In this document: positions 1-11,788 of the stretch, in pieces | How positions within the stretch are numbered: position 1 is the first letter of the stretch | Layout: each line of letters opens with the position of its first letter | NCBI GenBank assembly: GCA_036925085.1 | Contig: JAUPFP010000008.1 | Span: 4,613,277 to 4,677,276, forward strand | DNA: 64,000 nt | From: Brachycybe producta | Lineage: Eukaryota > Arthropoda > Diplopoda > Playtdesmida > Andrognathidae | Reading direction: 5' to 3' | Program-made: the position numbers and the translations under genes | The notes under the pieces: generated by a model | Seen by the model: the letters and a program-made list of their open reading frames with translations, nothing else | The model's database searches: none | Told to the model about the DNA's origin: nothing

Positions 1-1530
1 AGCGAAGCGTTCACTGGTAACCTAAAACAGAAGGAAGTTCATCGAGCAATTACGATGCATCCCATCAAACATCATTCGCATTTGTATCGTCTTCACAATT
101 ACGTCCAGTCACTTGGAATTCACGATCTACATCAGCGTACCTTAGAACAGTATCGAGACATAAGGAAGATGATGGAGTTTCTTCATTGGAACACTTCGAT
201 CTTGGCCTCGATGGTGACACGGCAATCGATTGTCGCTGGTCACGAAAGTGATGATGATACCGCGAAACGCCTAATGGCCACTTCTTCCGAATTGGGTAAA
301 CCTCCCAGTTTAATGAAAACATTTCCAACAGGTGACACAGAAGTCAACAAATGGGACTTCTTCACAAGTGTAATTTTTTCTCATACAAATTCGAATCCGA
401 GGCGGAAACTAGAAGAGCCATTGAAAGCCACTTTGGACGATGTCGTGAACGAGATCATGGAGATGATCAACAAGTTTTCCAAGCAGAGAGGTAGGGTGAT
501 AGATTTCAAAGACATTCTTTACGGTTATACTAGGCTCAACCATCGTTACGGAGTCGATTACATTCTGGATCTCCTCCTCGTCTACAAGAAGTATCGTGGT
601 CGAAAGATGACGATTCCAGTGAGGAAACACGTGTATTTTCAACAGGCATTCACCGAAATGCAGGTACGAGAAACTGTCACGGATCCATCGACAGAAGTAA
701 TTCATTTCGTGCTTCCACTTTCTGGCCGTTTTAATACTTTTCAACGCTTTATGAAGAACTTTGAAGAGGTTTGTCTCTTTGCGGGTGAGACGGTGTCGCT
801 CACGGTCGTTCTCTTCGAGTACTCGAATGAAGAGACGATGACAGTCGTTTCTATCGTAGAAGAATTACAACGACGTTACTTGAACAACAGACTTCGAGTG
901 GAAGTGATGAAGGGTAATTTTTCGAGAGGAATGGCTCTCGAGAAAGGAGCAGCCGGAGTGAGTAGAGACACTCTGCTCTTTTTCATCGACGTCGACATTC
1001 TAATGACTCGAGAAACGTTACAACGGATCAGGTTGAATACAATTAAGGGGCAACAGGTTTATTTTCCGATCGTTTTCAGCCAGTTCGATCCGAATTTTTA
1101 TTCGTTGAGTACGACCGATACGAAGATGAACGATTCTTTTAGGTTAGACGACGACAATGGATACTGGCGACAGTTTGGATTCGGTCTCGTCGCCCTCTAC
1201 TCGGAAGACCTTCGTAAGATCGGAGGGTTCAATGTCACCATACGTGGCTGGGGTAAAGAGGATGTGGATCTCTACGACAAAGTGGTTACCAGTAATTTGA
1301 CCGTTTTTCGTGCCGTCGATCCGGGTCTTGTTCACGTATTTCATTCGGTGGAATGTGATCCGACACTTCCGACTACTCAGTTGGAAATGTGTTACGGTTC
1401 TCGAGACAACAGTTACGCTAGTGTTTACAAGTTGGCCAGGATTGTCTATGGAAATCCAAAAGTGTTAGAGTATGCTAGAGCTACAAGAAAACAGACAGTA
1501 GCAAAAGATGCCAAAAATGAAAACACATGA
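1..1530 (+). CDS. CHSY1: Chondroitin sulfate synthase, C-terminal part (5' end outside window)
   Basis: The frame is open from the first base to the stop at 1530, so this is the 3' part of a larger gene and the ATG at 55 is internal. The product is a Golgi type II membrane glycosyltransferase that polymerises chondroitin by alternating GlcA and GalNAc addition. Seen: HRAITMHPIK near the left edge matches the CHSY family HQAITLHPNK; then RGRVIDFKDILYGY, a sugar-nucleotide DxD in FFIDVDIL, FPIVFSQFDP, and GGFNVTIRGWGKEDVDLY, the end of the beta-1,4-GalNAc-transferase domain. Length from the HxAIT motif to the end fits CHSY1/CHSY3. All of the visible part is one exon. CHSY1 versus CHSY3 cannot be told apart in an invertebrate. 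No atypical residues in the DxD or GWGxEDVDL motifs. Confidence 0.93.
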   Translation, partial: SEAFTGNLKQKEVHRAITMHPIKHHSHLYRLHNYVQSLGIHDLHQRTLEQYRDIRKMMEFLHWNTSILASMVTRQSIVAGHESDDDTAKRLMATSSELGKPPSLMKTFPTGDTEVNKWDFFTSVIFSHTNSNPRRKLEEPLKATLDDVVNEIMEMINKFSKQRGRVIDFKDILYGYTRLNHRYGVDYILDLLLVYKKYRGRKMTIPVRKHVYFQQAFTEMQVRETVTDPSTEVIHFVLPLSGRFNTFQRFMKNFEEVCLFAGETVSLTVVLFEYSNEETMTVVSIVEELQRRYLNNRLRVEVMKGNFSRGMALEKGAAGVSRDTLLFFIDVDILMTRETLQRIRLNTIKGQQVYFPIVFSQFDPNFYSLSTTDTKMNDSFRLDDDNGYWRQFGFGLVALYSEDLRKIGGFNVTIRGWGKEDVDLYDKVVTSNLTVFRAVDPGLVHVFHSVECDPTLPTTQLEMCYGSRDNSYASVYKLARIVYGNPKVLEYARATRKQTVAKDAKNENT

Positions 1531-2002
1531 CGTCAGTCAATGATTAGTTATGTGGAACCGTTATTAATTTACTTGTACATTGGAACAGGTATTTGCAAAA
1601 AAATGATCGAAGGAACCGACCGTGACGAGAAACTGCAAGACATTCGTGAGGTTTTTGCTCTCGTAGTGGACTTCATCATATAATTCTTGAACGTTGGTAA
1701 CTAATTACTGATTTGTGTGTAGTTTTTCGTTTTAGTTAAATTTACAAATGATAATGAATTTAATTCATGTTCAATGATTCCATTTTTTTTTTTTTATAAA
1801 TTTTCATGAAGCACTTAAAACTTTTATTTCATAATGATGCCTTCGGGAATGTGTGGCATTGATATTTGTCCACAACCTCACTCGATTCTGTAGGTATTTT
1901 TTATTAGACTGGCAATAATAGCTCGAAACCCATGCTTACGATATTGTTTTGAATATTTTTTTTTTCTTGAAGTTTGTACAGGAATCTGATGATGTCGAAA
2001 TA

Positions 2003-2095
2003 GTTGCCTCGCCGTAAGATGAAGCTTGTGACGTAAGAGGGGTTGATAAAAAAAATATAGCATCGTGTCATTTTGTCTTGATTAAAAAAGGGCTT
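2003..2095. repeat. Repeat family B fragment (half element)
   Basis: Starts GTTGCCTCGCCGTAAGATGA and contains GTGACGTAAGAGGGGTTGA. It is clearly related to copies at about 29113-29195 and 38959-39180. Only one arm is present; the palindromic full form is at 38959-39180. Non-autonomous, MITE-like. Confidence 0.75.
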
Positions 2096-2486
2096 CATCT
2101 TTACGGGGCGACAACTAGAATTTTTTTTTTCTTTTCATTTATAAAAGATTTGTTTTAATTTTTCTGTATTACATGAGGTTGAGATCTTTTGTTGATCAGT
2201 TTGTACTGAAAATACAAAACTCAAAAACGTTTTCATTATCGGAGCCTCTTATAAGAAGCAACTTCCACATAGGCCACAAAAGAAAAGCTTTTCTGAGCTT
2301 TTTTGCAATGGGTCTGTGATTTAACTGATTGATGTTTCAGTGCATTTTGCAAATTAACATTTATTTTAGAAAGTCTTCGTGAAACGACAATGTCGAAGAA
2401 GAAGAAGAAAAAAAGTGCCTTAAAATTTGTATACTTTTTAATTCGGCAATTTATCTAATGTGCGTGTTTTTGTGTGTGCAATGAAG

Positions 2487-2508
2487 TTGTGATTATTATT
2501 ATTATTAA

Positions 2509-2556
<48 letters not shown>

Positions 2557-2562
2557 CATCTA
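2487..2562. repeat. ATT trinucleotide microsatellite
   Basis: A nearly uninterrupted run of ATT/TTA units about 75 bases long, with one early interruption. Simple repeat with no coding potential. Confidence 0.95.
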
Positions 2563-5463
2563 AACATAAATATAATTATTAAAAGAATGAATTTATTTTG
2601 ACACTTATCTTCAGCTTTTCTTCAGATTTTTCTGATTTAGTTTAAATTTACTTACGAGGCTTTTTTTATATTATTAGATTTTGATTTATTTCAAACTCTT
2701 TGTTAGCTTTTATTTAATGTATAATCGGATGAAAATCTAAAAGTCATGTTATTCTATATTAGAAATTTAAGCTAAATAGTGAATATATGTGCATGTATAT
2801 GGTAAATTGTGGAATGTGTTGGAGTAGCATAAAAAATATAGGATAGGAAACTAAGAGAAGAAATAGATTTTGGGTGATGAGACAAATTAAATTATTGTTG
2901 TGAAGTAATTATGTATGATTGCGTGGTTGGTAATTTGCATTTGGTGCTCCTCATGTGTTTTGATGGGAAGGTGTTTCATTTGAGCATTTTTGCCGCCAAC
3001 ACATTGATTATGTATTCTCCAATTATGATGACTATGAATACAATGGAGAGAAGGTCTTATTATTCGAAAAAAAAAATATGACATGTAAACACGCACGTTT
3101 TAGTATGTGTGTATCTCTCATACTATCCGTATGGTCAAATTATATGGCTCAGGAGTTGAGTGTGGTGGCCCATGTGCTTGTTTCAGAGCCGTAACTATAG
3201 CTAATTTTGCGCCCGGCGTCCCTGAAAACTGGCACTCTCCTCGTATATAATGCTTCTAGTTATTTCGTGCCCTGAGCTTTTGTGCCAAGGCTGGTGCCTC
3301 ACTTGCCTTGCCTTAATTATGGCTCTGGTTTGTTTTATTATCATAACATAACCAGTATTTAGAATAAATCAAATTTAAGTGAGTCATGTTGTGGCCCATT
3401 TTATAGTTTAATGTTGGGTGCCCATTGTTTTTAGCTATATTGTATTGTGTTTTTCTTCGCACATTTTACCGAGGATGAACATTCGTTTTGAGGGTGTGAG
3501 CATTCGAATGAGTGGCAAATTACATTATAGCCGTGAATTTTTCCTCTTTTGTCAGGTTTGTTGCAGAACAAAATATGGAAGTAACAATAATGACAACACA
3601 AAAAAATCAAGTTTTATTTTTATGCAAATATTTAGATTAGTGAATTATGATTTATTATTAATTTTGGTCATGAATGTTGCTGAGCACCAAGTAAAACAAA
3701 ACAAATTAATTGAGAATAATTATTAGAATTTAAAATGACTTAAAAATCAGCATAAATATATGTGATTTTCACTTCTGTTGTTGTTGTTGTTGTTGTTTTT
3801 GTTAAGCAGTTTAGTTTTCATTGTTTAATTTGACTAATGAGGTTTTTGAGGTAGAAAGATTTATTAAAAAAGCATTTTTTTTTTTTTTTTGGAGAAAACT
3901 CATTAAAAAAATTTTTTTTTTCAGGATTTAAGCAATTTAATCAAAATTATTTGTGTTTAACATTAATAACTTATAATGTAATAGTTTGATTGAATTGATT
4001 GAAATTATCATTTTTGTTCGTGGGACTAGTTAAAGAGAGGATTATTTAATTTTTGAATAATTGAACAAAAAATGTAACCAAATTAATCTTTAATTATGCT
4101 CTTTCTTTTATCAGCATAAAGTTGTAATCGTCTTAAATCGAGATGAAAGTTTGTCAATGGGTTTTGACCTGTTTGTTACAAAGTTATCTTTTCATTTGTG
4201 TACTACTACAGCCACTACAATAAGAAAACAATAGAGTGGGGAAAAGTTAGCTTTTTATTATTAAAAAAAAGAAGGTAGAATGGTGGGGAAATACATAATC
4301 GGATTGTTTTTTGATCGTCCAATGAGCATCTTTTCCTCTTGTTCTAAAAAAAAAAAAGGTATCAACGATTTTTATTTCACCCCTCAAAGTAGTTGAATTT
4401 GAAGCATCATCATCATCATCATCATGAGGGGATCTCGAGTGTGTGTTCCTTGATGAATCTGCTGCTGCTGCTGCTGCTGATGAGGATGATGTCATTTGGT
4501 GGGTTTGGTTGTGTGAATGCCTCTTAAGACCGTTCAGAAAAGTAACCGTCAAGTGCCGCTTTGTTATATGTTCTTTTTATCTCCACAAGAACCAGTCATA
4601 ACTCTAGGAGCATCATTCTGGCGGCTCCACTTGCACCTCATTTGCTTGCAAGTATGATGACAGGAGTCACTCGTCATTTCATTCAGCTGACAAACTGGCA
4701 GCTTTCAACATTTCGGACATCCCACTTAAAAGTTTTCAATGGTTTTATCATTTGACGTTTGGCTAACGTTTTGAGATACGTGTAGTTTATTTTTTAAAAT
4801 TTTATCTGGACTTTTTTTAAATGTAAGTAACAAAAAAATTCTAAAACCTCTTTTTAAAAAAAATTATTCATAAAAATTCATTTTTGACATATATTAGAAA
4901 AAGGATTCGAATATTAAGATGTTTTACGAACAGCTGAATAAAATAAACTTTTTCTAGACAAAAATTAAAAATGTTGTATGCTGAAAGTTTGGGTCATTGT
5001 GAAACTCAGTGTAAAAAGCTAATTTTAAAAGATCTCAACAAGAAATTACCCATAAGTGATTGAGCTTCCTGTGTAGTTTCTAAAACACTATCAAGTTTTG
5101 CCTTTATTTTGCACCTGAAAAACAATAACCAGAATTCAAAATTAATTTAAAAATTAATTTCAAAAGGCAGGATTCAGCATAATTTTCATGATTGTATTTT
5201 TTAAAATAAACTGCTTACAGTAGTTTGAAAAATGCATTTGAAATAGTATATATTTAAAAATTAAATATTACTTTTATAAAACTAGTTTTAAAATAAATCT
5301 CGTCTTTTTTCATAGTTTTTTTTTTCTAAAAAAAAAGTGTTCTCATTGTTTTTCTAAAGCATGTTCAAAAATGAAATAATTTTTTAAATTTCAGTTTTTC
5401 ATGATTTATGTTTGTTTAAATATTTTTTTGCAACATTTTTGTTTTAGATTAAAAAAAAGTAAA

Positions 5464-6477
5464 ATGGAATCGAAAATGTTCGAGTCAAATAACACAAAAT
5501 GTCCCGGTTCTAAATATCATTCACGTCTTCTCACTGAAATGGAACCGTCAGCAGCTGCAACCGTTCATAATTGTCGTAGTTTACGCAAGCACGGTGTAAA
5601 CTTTCGCGAGAAGACCTCTACAACGTCGAAGAAAGACGAGAAGTTTTTCTTTAGTAATATGTTGCGAAGTCTCTTGCATAAGAATAGTGTTTTGAGCGGA
5701 CGAAAGTGTCGCGCGGAAATACCGGGAATAAAGCGAAAAACTCTGGAGGCAAAAAGAGAAACCAGTGACAAAATTTCTATGGGATTGATCAATGTTCCAG
5801 ACAATATTTTTCCATATCCTGGCTTTAGTAATAATAATTTACGATATCCATTTGGTTTTCCGTTCAATTGTTGGCCGTTGCCTTCAGAATTGCCACCATT
5901 GACAACGAGACTTTATGATGCCCTTCCGTCTTCGTCGTCAGCATCGTCTTCATTTCCAATGGACAGTGCCAATGTTGGTCGTTTGTTTCGTGATGTGCCG
6001 TTGGGAGAATTGTGGCTTCGTCAACCTGAACCGAACGTCAGATTGTCAAGAATACATTCCGAGGCAACAGTTTCACCTTTTTGTAGGATGGATAATAGAC
6101 ATTTAGGTTTCTTTAAACGGGCTAAACTCGGTTCTGTTAATAAATTTCGGCCTCATCTTCTGTCAGCTTTCAGTGTTCCAAAATGTAAAAATTTTCAAGA
6201 AGGATCTGCACCAAAGGTGTTACACACATCTCAACCTAATGTACATTATATTCTTCGAAATTTGAGATCCATCTACAGTACTGACTGTCGTACAGAGGTT
6301 GTTGATGTGGCATCAAAAGAAGTGGTGTCCACGTCATCTTTACCAGATTTAAATCAGAGCGATAACCATATCAATAAAGACATAGAGACATCGGCGAAGA
6401 TTTCACCGGATTGTCGACAGTTTTCGGCACTCATCGGATTGGAAATTGTTGTCGATTATGTTAAAAAAAATGATTAA
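5464..6477 (+). CDS. Unrecognised 337-aa protein
   Basis: One long exon, preceded by a good acceptor ending at 5448, so the 5' UTR is probably spliced. I take the first ATG after that acceptor (5464). I do not recognise a family. Visible: a basic, Ser/Thr/Lys-rich N-terminal third with a run of positive charge (KRKTLEAKRET near residue 100); a Pro/Phe/aromatic stretch near residues 120-150 (FPYPGFSNNN, YPFGFPFNCWPLPSELPPL); a Ser run near 160-170; then a polar region ending LIGLEIVVDYVKKND. No signal peptide or membrane span. Codon use resembles the recognised genes and the frame is open for more than 1 kb in AT-rich DNA, which argues for a real gene. It is probably largely disordered and lineage-specific. 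Confidence 0.6.
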   Translation: MESKMFESNNTKCPGSKYHSRLLTEMEPSAAATVHNCRSLRKHGVNFREKTSTTSKKDEKFFFSNMLRSLLHKNSVLSGRKCRAEIPGIKRKTLEAKRETSDKISMGLINVPDNIFPYPGFSNNNLRYPFGFPFNCWPLPSELPPLTTRLYDALPSSSSASSSFPMDSANVGRLFRDVPLGELWLRQPEPNVRLSRIHSEATVSPFCRMDNRHLGFFKRAKLGSVNKFRPHLLSAFSVPKCKNFQEGSAPKVLHTSQPNVHYILRNLRSIYSTDCRTEVVDVASKEVVSTSSLPDLNQSDNHINKDIETSAKISPDCRQFSALIGLEIVVDYVKKND

Positions 6478-7401
6478 GACTCGACATTGGGTGCTTATTG
6501 TGACGATGGCTACATAACTCATGCATGATTTCAAGTGTCGTTTTTTAAATTTCTTTCATTTTTAATACAATATACATTTTAAATAATTTTTTCTCATAAT
6601 GACGTATTTCAGTTAAAATATCACATGAAATTTTTTTTTAAATTTCATATTTTCATTTACAACTTTTGTTAAAATTCATGCAAAACTGCATAACTCTAAT
6701 TACTTAAAAAAATCAGCCATCCTGCATTTTAACTTTATGCCCTTTTGTTTTTATCACCAATTTCTTTTTTTTTTTAAATTTCATTTTGATGATTTTGTTT
6801 CAGGTCTCTGCAGCTGCTTTGAATCACTTCTGTAGATCTAATGGACACACTTCACAAAATTGCTTCCTGTAGCAAATTATAGCTGTATTCAATGGCGCTT
6901 GTAGGCATAGGCACGGTATAGTTTCTGTGCTATACCGGAGGATTGTTTGATAGGGGAGGTGGCGAGTGTGCAAAAGCTATATCTGAAAATGATTACATTG
7001 GGTAGAAAATAGCCTGAAATGAATACACTCAGGCTTGATCAGCCAGCCATTCATAGGCGTTATGTTATGTCCAGACCAATTATCAATTTTCTCTTTCTCA
7101 GTTATCTAGTGTGAAAATATACTGAAACACATGCAGAATTTTTAAAAATCTTTTCCTTATAAATTTCGACGAGGGAAGCAAGCCATAAAAACTGACAGCA
7201 TTTCTTAATGTTTTCCTCCCCATCCTCCTCTTGTAATAATAATAAGAATTTAATTTGGAACCAAAGTGGTAACTGATCTTTGTATAACAATTAAACCCCG
7301 TCAGTTTTACTAAAGAGCATGACATGCTACTGAATAGTGAGAATATGTAAACAGAGGAAGTTAAAGTCCACCGCAATCTAAACTGGACAGTGGGGGCGAC
7401 T

Positions 7402-7627
7402 GAATAAGCGCCAAATTGAACAAACGCCAAACTGAATAAGCGCCAAATTGAACAAACGCCAAACTGAATAACCGCCAAATTTTTGGCTTTTATTCAGTTT
7501 GGCGTTTCTTCCATTTGGCGCTTATTCAGTTTGGCGTTTGTTCCATTTGGCGCTTATTCAGTTTGGCGTTTGTTCCATTTGGCGTTTATTCAGTTTGGCG
7601 TTTGTTCAATTTGGCGCTTGATCAGCG
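7402..7627. repeat. Inverted tandem array of an 18-bp unit
   Basis: The left half repeats units such as GCGCCAAATTGAACAAAC and GCCAAACTGAATAA; from about 7485 the same units continue in reverse complement (TTTGGCGCTTATTCAG, TTTGGCGTTTGTTC) about eight times. The whole can fold into a hairpin of over 200 bases. Open frames across it on both strands come from the repeat and are not genes. Confidence 0.9.
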
Positions 7628-9056
7628 CCACCGGACAGTGGACAGACACTTGATTTGTTTGATGTTTGTGCTCTTTGCTGAACTCTATAATTTTGTCAGC
7701 ATAGCTCTTATTGTCTGAAGAGTTCTTTGAGGGCTCACTTTTGAGTTAGGATCTTGTTTGTTGAATCGCATATCAATTAGTCTACCTTAAGTGAGGAAAA
7801 TTTGATATAGTAAAATTTCACACCTATTAGTAGCTAAATAATACTGTATAACAAAATTAGTATGGTATATGCTAGTATGTTACAAATTGGCATATAAATT
7901 TAATTGATGTGCTAAAAAGTTATTATTTTTTGAAAAGATTTTCAAATTGTGAAAATATCAAAAAATCATTTGTCTATTTTAAACGTTTCTAAAATACTTA
8001 TTTTTTTTAAAGATATCAGCATAAAAATGCTACCTTTACCACATACTAATCTTTTATTATAGATTTTTAAAAAAAAAAAATGCATTCATTTTTTGTTTAA
8101 AGTCGTTAGTACAAAAGTTAACGTAAAATGATTCATGAAAGAAATTATTTTATAAACAATATAAAGAAGTATCTCTGGTAATAATGTATTTTTCATGTTG
8201 TGTTGCTAAAGGGGCTGAAAATTAATTTCAGTCGGGCTCTTATGTCTTAAATTGTGATTCTCCTAATTATACAGTGACTTTTCTATGATGCCTTGTTTGT
8301 ATCCATTTTTATTAACTTGTGTGTCACTCACTCTCTTCTACTTCCTCTTAATATTTTAGGTGTATTCTTTATCAATATTTGAAAAAAGATTTTTTTGTTT
8401 GTTCATTTTTGTCAATGAATTCTTCAACAATTACATTACTGTGTGTTTGTGTCTCTCTCTTTCTGATATTAGATGTTTTCATCTTTCTTGTTTCTTGTCA
8501 AAAGTGTTGCCCTAAAGACTTTTTGTCTTTTGTCTTTGTGTTGTTTATGGAATTTTCTAAGTAGTAGTGCATGTTTGCAAATAGAAAATTGTGAAATGAA
8601 ACGCAAAGAAAATAGTGAAACAGTTGGAGGATAATCTTATTGTTGTGCCCTCTAGATATTTATTGTGGTTTCAAAAAAGGAAGTATTTTAAAGGTTTTTT
8701 AAACTAGAAAGATCTCTTCTTAATCTTTGAAAAGTTCTATAATGTATTGAGTTTTAATTGCTGTCTTAAAAATCAGCACATGGAAAAGATGTTTCATTAT
8801 TTCTATGTGGTCTCGTTTTAGAATAAATATCTTATATTCGAAGAAATTAATTTATGCTGAACCGTAAAAGGTTTGATTCTCACAAAAGCATGTAATACAG
8901 GCCTAGAGATGTAATTATGGAAGGACACAGGTGAATAAAAAGCACAAACCCGGCACTTCAGGCTGTGACCGTAAGCAAGCTGTAAAAATAATTTTAGAAG
9001 AAATTTAATGAATTATTTTAAAAGAAAAGTAGCTCAACGTATAGGACACAAGGAAC

Positions 9057-9295
9057 AGCTGATTTTTGAACTCTGGTTATTCTTCGTTGGAGAAATACTA
9101 AGAAGAAATCGAAAGAATGTTAGAAACTAGAACCGTAGCCGACTCACTTTAATTGTAGTTTCATCATTGCAGTTGGCCCATTTTCTTACTACCATAAGTA
9201 CTTTTTAAGTAACTGAGCTTACCCATCTAGTTTCTAAAACGCTTTGAAGTTTCTATTAATTTTCCTTCTGTAAGACAACCAGAATTGGAGTATTG
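9057..9295. repeat. Repeat family E, palindromic copy
   Basis: The left arm reads CTGGTTATTC...TTAGAAACTAGAA, and the right arm carries the complement (CTAGTTTCTAAAACGCTTTG...ACAACCAGAATT). Related copies lie near 5050-5135, 14590-14700, 36533-36812, 46590-46780 and 60612-60690. No coding capacity. Confidence 0.7.
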
Positions 9296-11788
9296 TTTGC
9301 ACTTTATAACCAACTTTAAAAAGGCCAACAAAATTAAAATGATTTCATGAATAAGACCATACTGTATATTAAAAACCCGAGGTGACATCAACCAAAGAAG
9401 ATCATTATTAGAGTTTTTTTTTCTGGATAATTTTACCAAAAAAAAAATAATAATAAAAAGATGTGTCATAAATATATGTTTGATGCATCCTAATGTGATT
9501 TGTGTCCGCCCTTCTGCTTAAAGGCAAAAAACTTTCATAAATCACAAAATCCAATGTATGTGTGAGAGTCTTAATATCTATAACAAGCACCTGAGACTAT
9601 ATAATACAATGAGGATGTAATTTTTTTGACTGTTGATCTCAACATTTCAATTAGAGGGAGGTTGCTGCTGTTTGATTCAAGAGGTTTTTGCGTGATTTTT
9701 GGTCGTCTGTAAACAAAAGCCGAAAAGACATTATTTGAAATAGAGAAGGGAGTGGGGGGGGCCTCATGTTGTGTGTCTGGAGTCCTTTTTTGTGCATTTG
9801 TTGTTAATTGTTGTGGGGCGTGGTGGAAACAAACAACGAACCATAACAATAACTTTTTGGCCCTTTCCCATAAATCCATTTTGTGTGAATATTACACATT
9901 TAGATAGATAGCAATAAATTGTGGTTGAGATTTGAATCCACACTATGTAATCATTTTTTATATCAATAATTTCTGAACTTATGGGCAACAAACAATAATT
10001 TAATAAAATTAGTTATTATCATGAGATCGATTTTTTTATTAGTAATTTTATGAAATTGATCATTATTATTGTTACAAACCAAATTTTAATAATAAATGAA
10101 ACAAAAGATTTTTTTTCGTTATATAATTTAATTCAAGTTGAAAACTCTTGATTGTCAATTTCATCATGATTGAACGTGGATTTGAACTTATAAGGTTCAG
10201 AACAAGTTTTAATCTGGGTAAAAAAAATAGATTTAGAGAAACTTTTTTCAATCACTGCAGGGTTCAAAACCAACCTTAACCCCCCCTTGGAACTTGGAAC
10301 TACACCCTCATAATACACTGAAGTATTCCACTTATAGGTTGCACGCTATTGAATATTATGGATTATGATTAGAACTTAGCAAGGGTTTATTTGAAAAAAG
10401 CTCCTGTTTACATGTATGGGACAATAAATATTGAAGTGTCATTCAAACAAAAATCTTTTGAAGAGGTTGTTCCAGGCTTCAAAAAAATAGTTTGTTTCAA
10501 TCCAAAATGCAAACACTTACCAGTACTAAAAAGAGTAATTTTGTCAGTTCTACTTCTGAAAGCAAGAAGTGTAATCCATGTTTAGTAAGAAAAGTTAGTG
10601 GTAAAAATTATTGAGTTGACTGAGTTATCAAAAGTAGTGATCTTTTTCAGTTAGAATTAATGTATATTATGTAATGGTTTGTAGCAGATTGTAGTGGTTT
10701 TGAATTGGGCAAAATGGCATCAGAAAGTTTGTCCTAAAACATATTATGTATTAGAAATAAATATTTACTGGTCCAGCATGATTCGTTATTAGTGGTTTTA
10801 TAATAACCCCATTAACTATCAATTCAGTATGAAAAATTATACTCACCCAGTATAAAATTTCTAACTGGGTTTGATTGAATATTTCGTGTTAAAAATCTGA
10901 CGAAAAAATTTTGTGAGTGCTGTAATTTACACCAAAAAACTACAAGCTGAATCGAACTTACATTCAGTATACATTTGATAATTTTTTGTGATTTTAAAAT
11001 TGATTTCAAAGAGAACTTTTTTCTTAGTTGTCTTTAAACTTTAAAGTAATATTTAATGTAACAAATGTTTTTTTTTTTAGAATTCAAACACCCGAGACCC
11101 TTGAATATTACATTAAATCTGTATTATATACATTTGTATTCATACAATGATTACTGCAGTCTAAAAATGTATTACAATGACTTTTCTATACATTCATTTG
11201 TTTGTATATTCATTACGAATGCAAATCAACCAGTCTTACAAGATACACTTTCATCATAAATATAAACAGAGGTTTGTATTTTAATTTAAAGTCTTTTCTT
11301 TTGTTATTCAAGTTTTCTTTCAAGAACTAAAAATGTTTTGTTATCCATAATAATCCATTGAAATCTTTGCTTTTAATTAACATAAAGATAAAACATTATT
11401 CATGAGCATTAACTTCATTTAGCAGTGGAGGAGAGAAATTCTATAAAAGTTTGATCTTCTTGTAACATTAAAAAACAAACTTACGAGCATATGTTTTTTG
11501 TCATACAAATAAATGTAATCAACATTCACTAAAAGTAACTTTTTTTAATGCAGTCCATTCAATGTTATGTGAAATCCTTTCGAAATTTTCACGCGTTAAC
11601 ATAAAAAATGAGATTAAGAGACAAATGAACATGAAAAAAAGCAAATTTTATTATCAAACTAGATGCACATCTTGTATTTTAAGGCAGAAATTTCAATTTT
11701 ATTTTCATTTAAATACAAATTTGACTTAATTTCAAAACGTAAAATAGGTTTCTTTATATTTATTTTCTCTTAGATTAACTGTCGCTCG

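Larger units (their letters stand above)
1531..5463. other. AT-rich intergenic region, no supported gene
   Basis: About 3.9 kb between the chondroitin synthase and the next gene. It holds an ATT microsatellite near 2487-2562, a GTT run near 3776-3797, CAT and CTG runs near 4405-4480, one family-B repeat fragment (about 2003-2095) and one inverted family-E copy (about 5050-5135). Short open frames (3418-3726 +, 4247-4552 -, 4561-4755 +) have low-complexity or simple-repeat composition and no recognisable motif, so I do not call them. A strong acceptor (poly-T then TTTTAG) at about 5440-5448 suggests that the following gene has a non-coding 5' exon somewhere in here. Confidence 0.6.
6478..11788. 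other. Intergenic region, no supported gene
   Basis: About 5.3 kb, strongly AT-rich. It contains the inverted minisatellite at 7402-7627 and a palindromic family-E copy (about 9057-9295). Open frames at 8379, 9227, 9571, 10133, 10391 and 11065 are short, lack motifs and have intergenic composition. I see no exon chain on either strand. Confidence 0.6.

Noticed and set aside
3418-3726. 102-codon plus-strand open frame
   Set aside because: Composition like the surrounding AT-rich DNA, no motif, no splice partner or conserved feature.
4247-4552. 101-codon minus-strand frame with Ala and Asp runs
   Set aside because: The runs are simple CTG and CAT repeats; no homology recognised.
7098-7718. 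Open frames of 126, 62 and 67 codons
   Set aside because: They lie in the inverted minisatellite and read its repeat unit.
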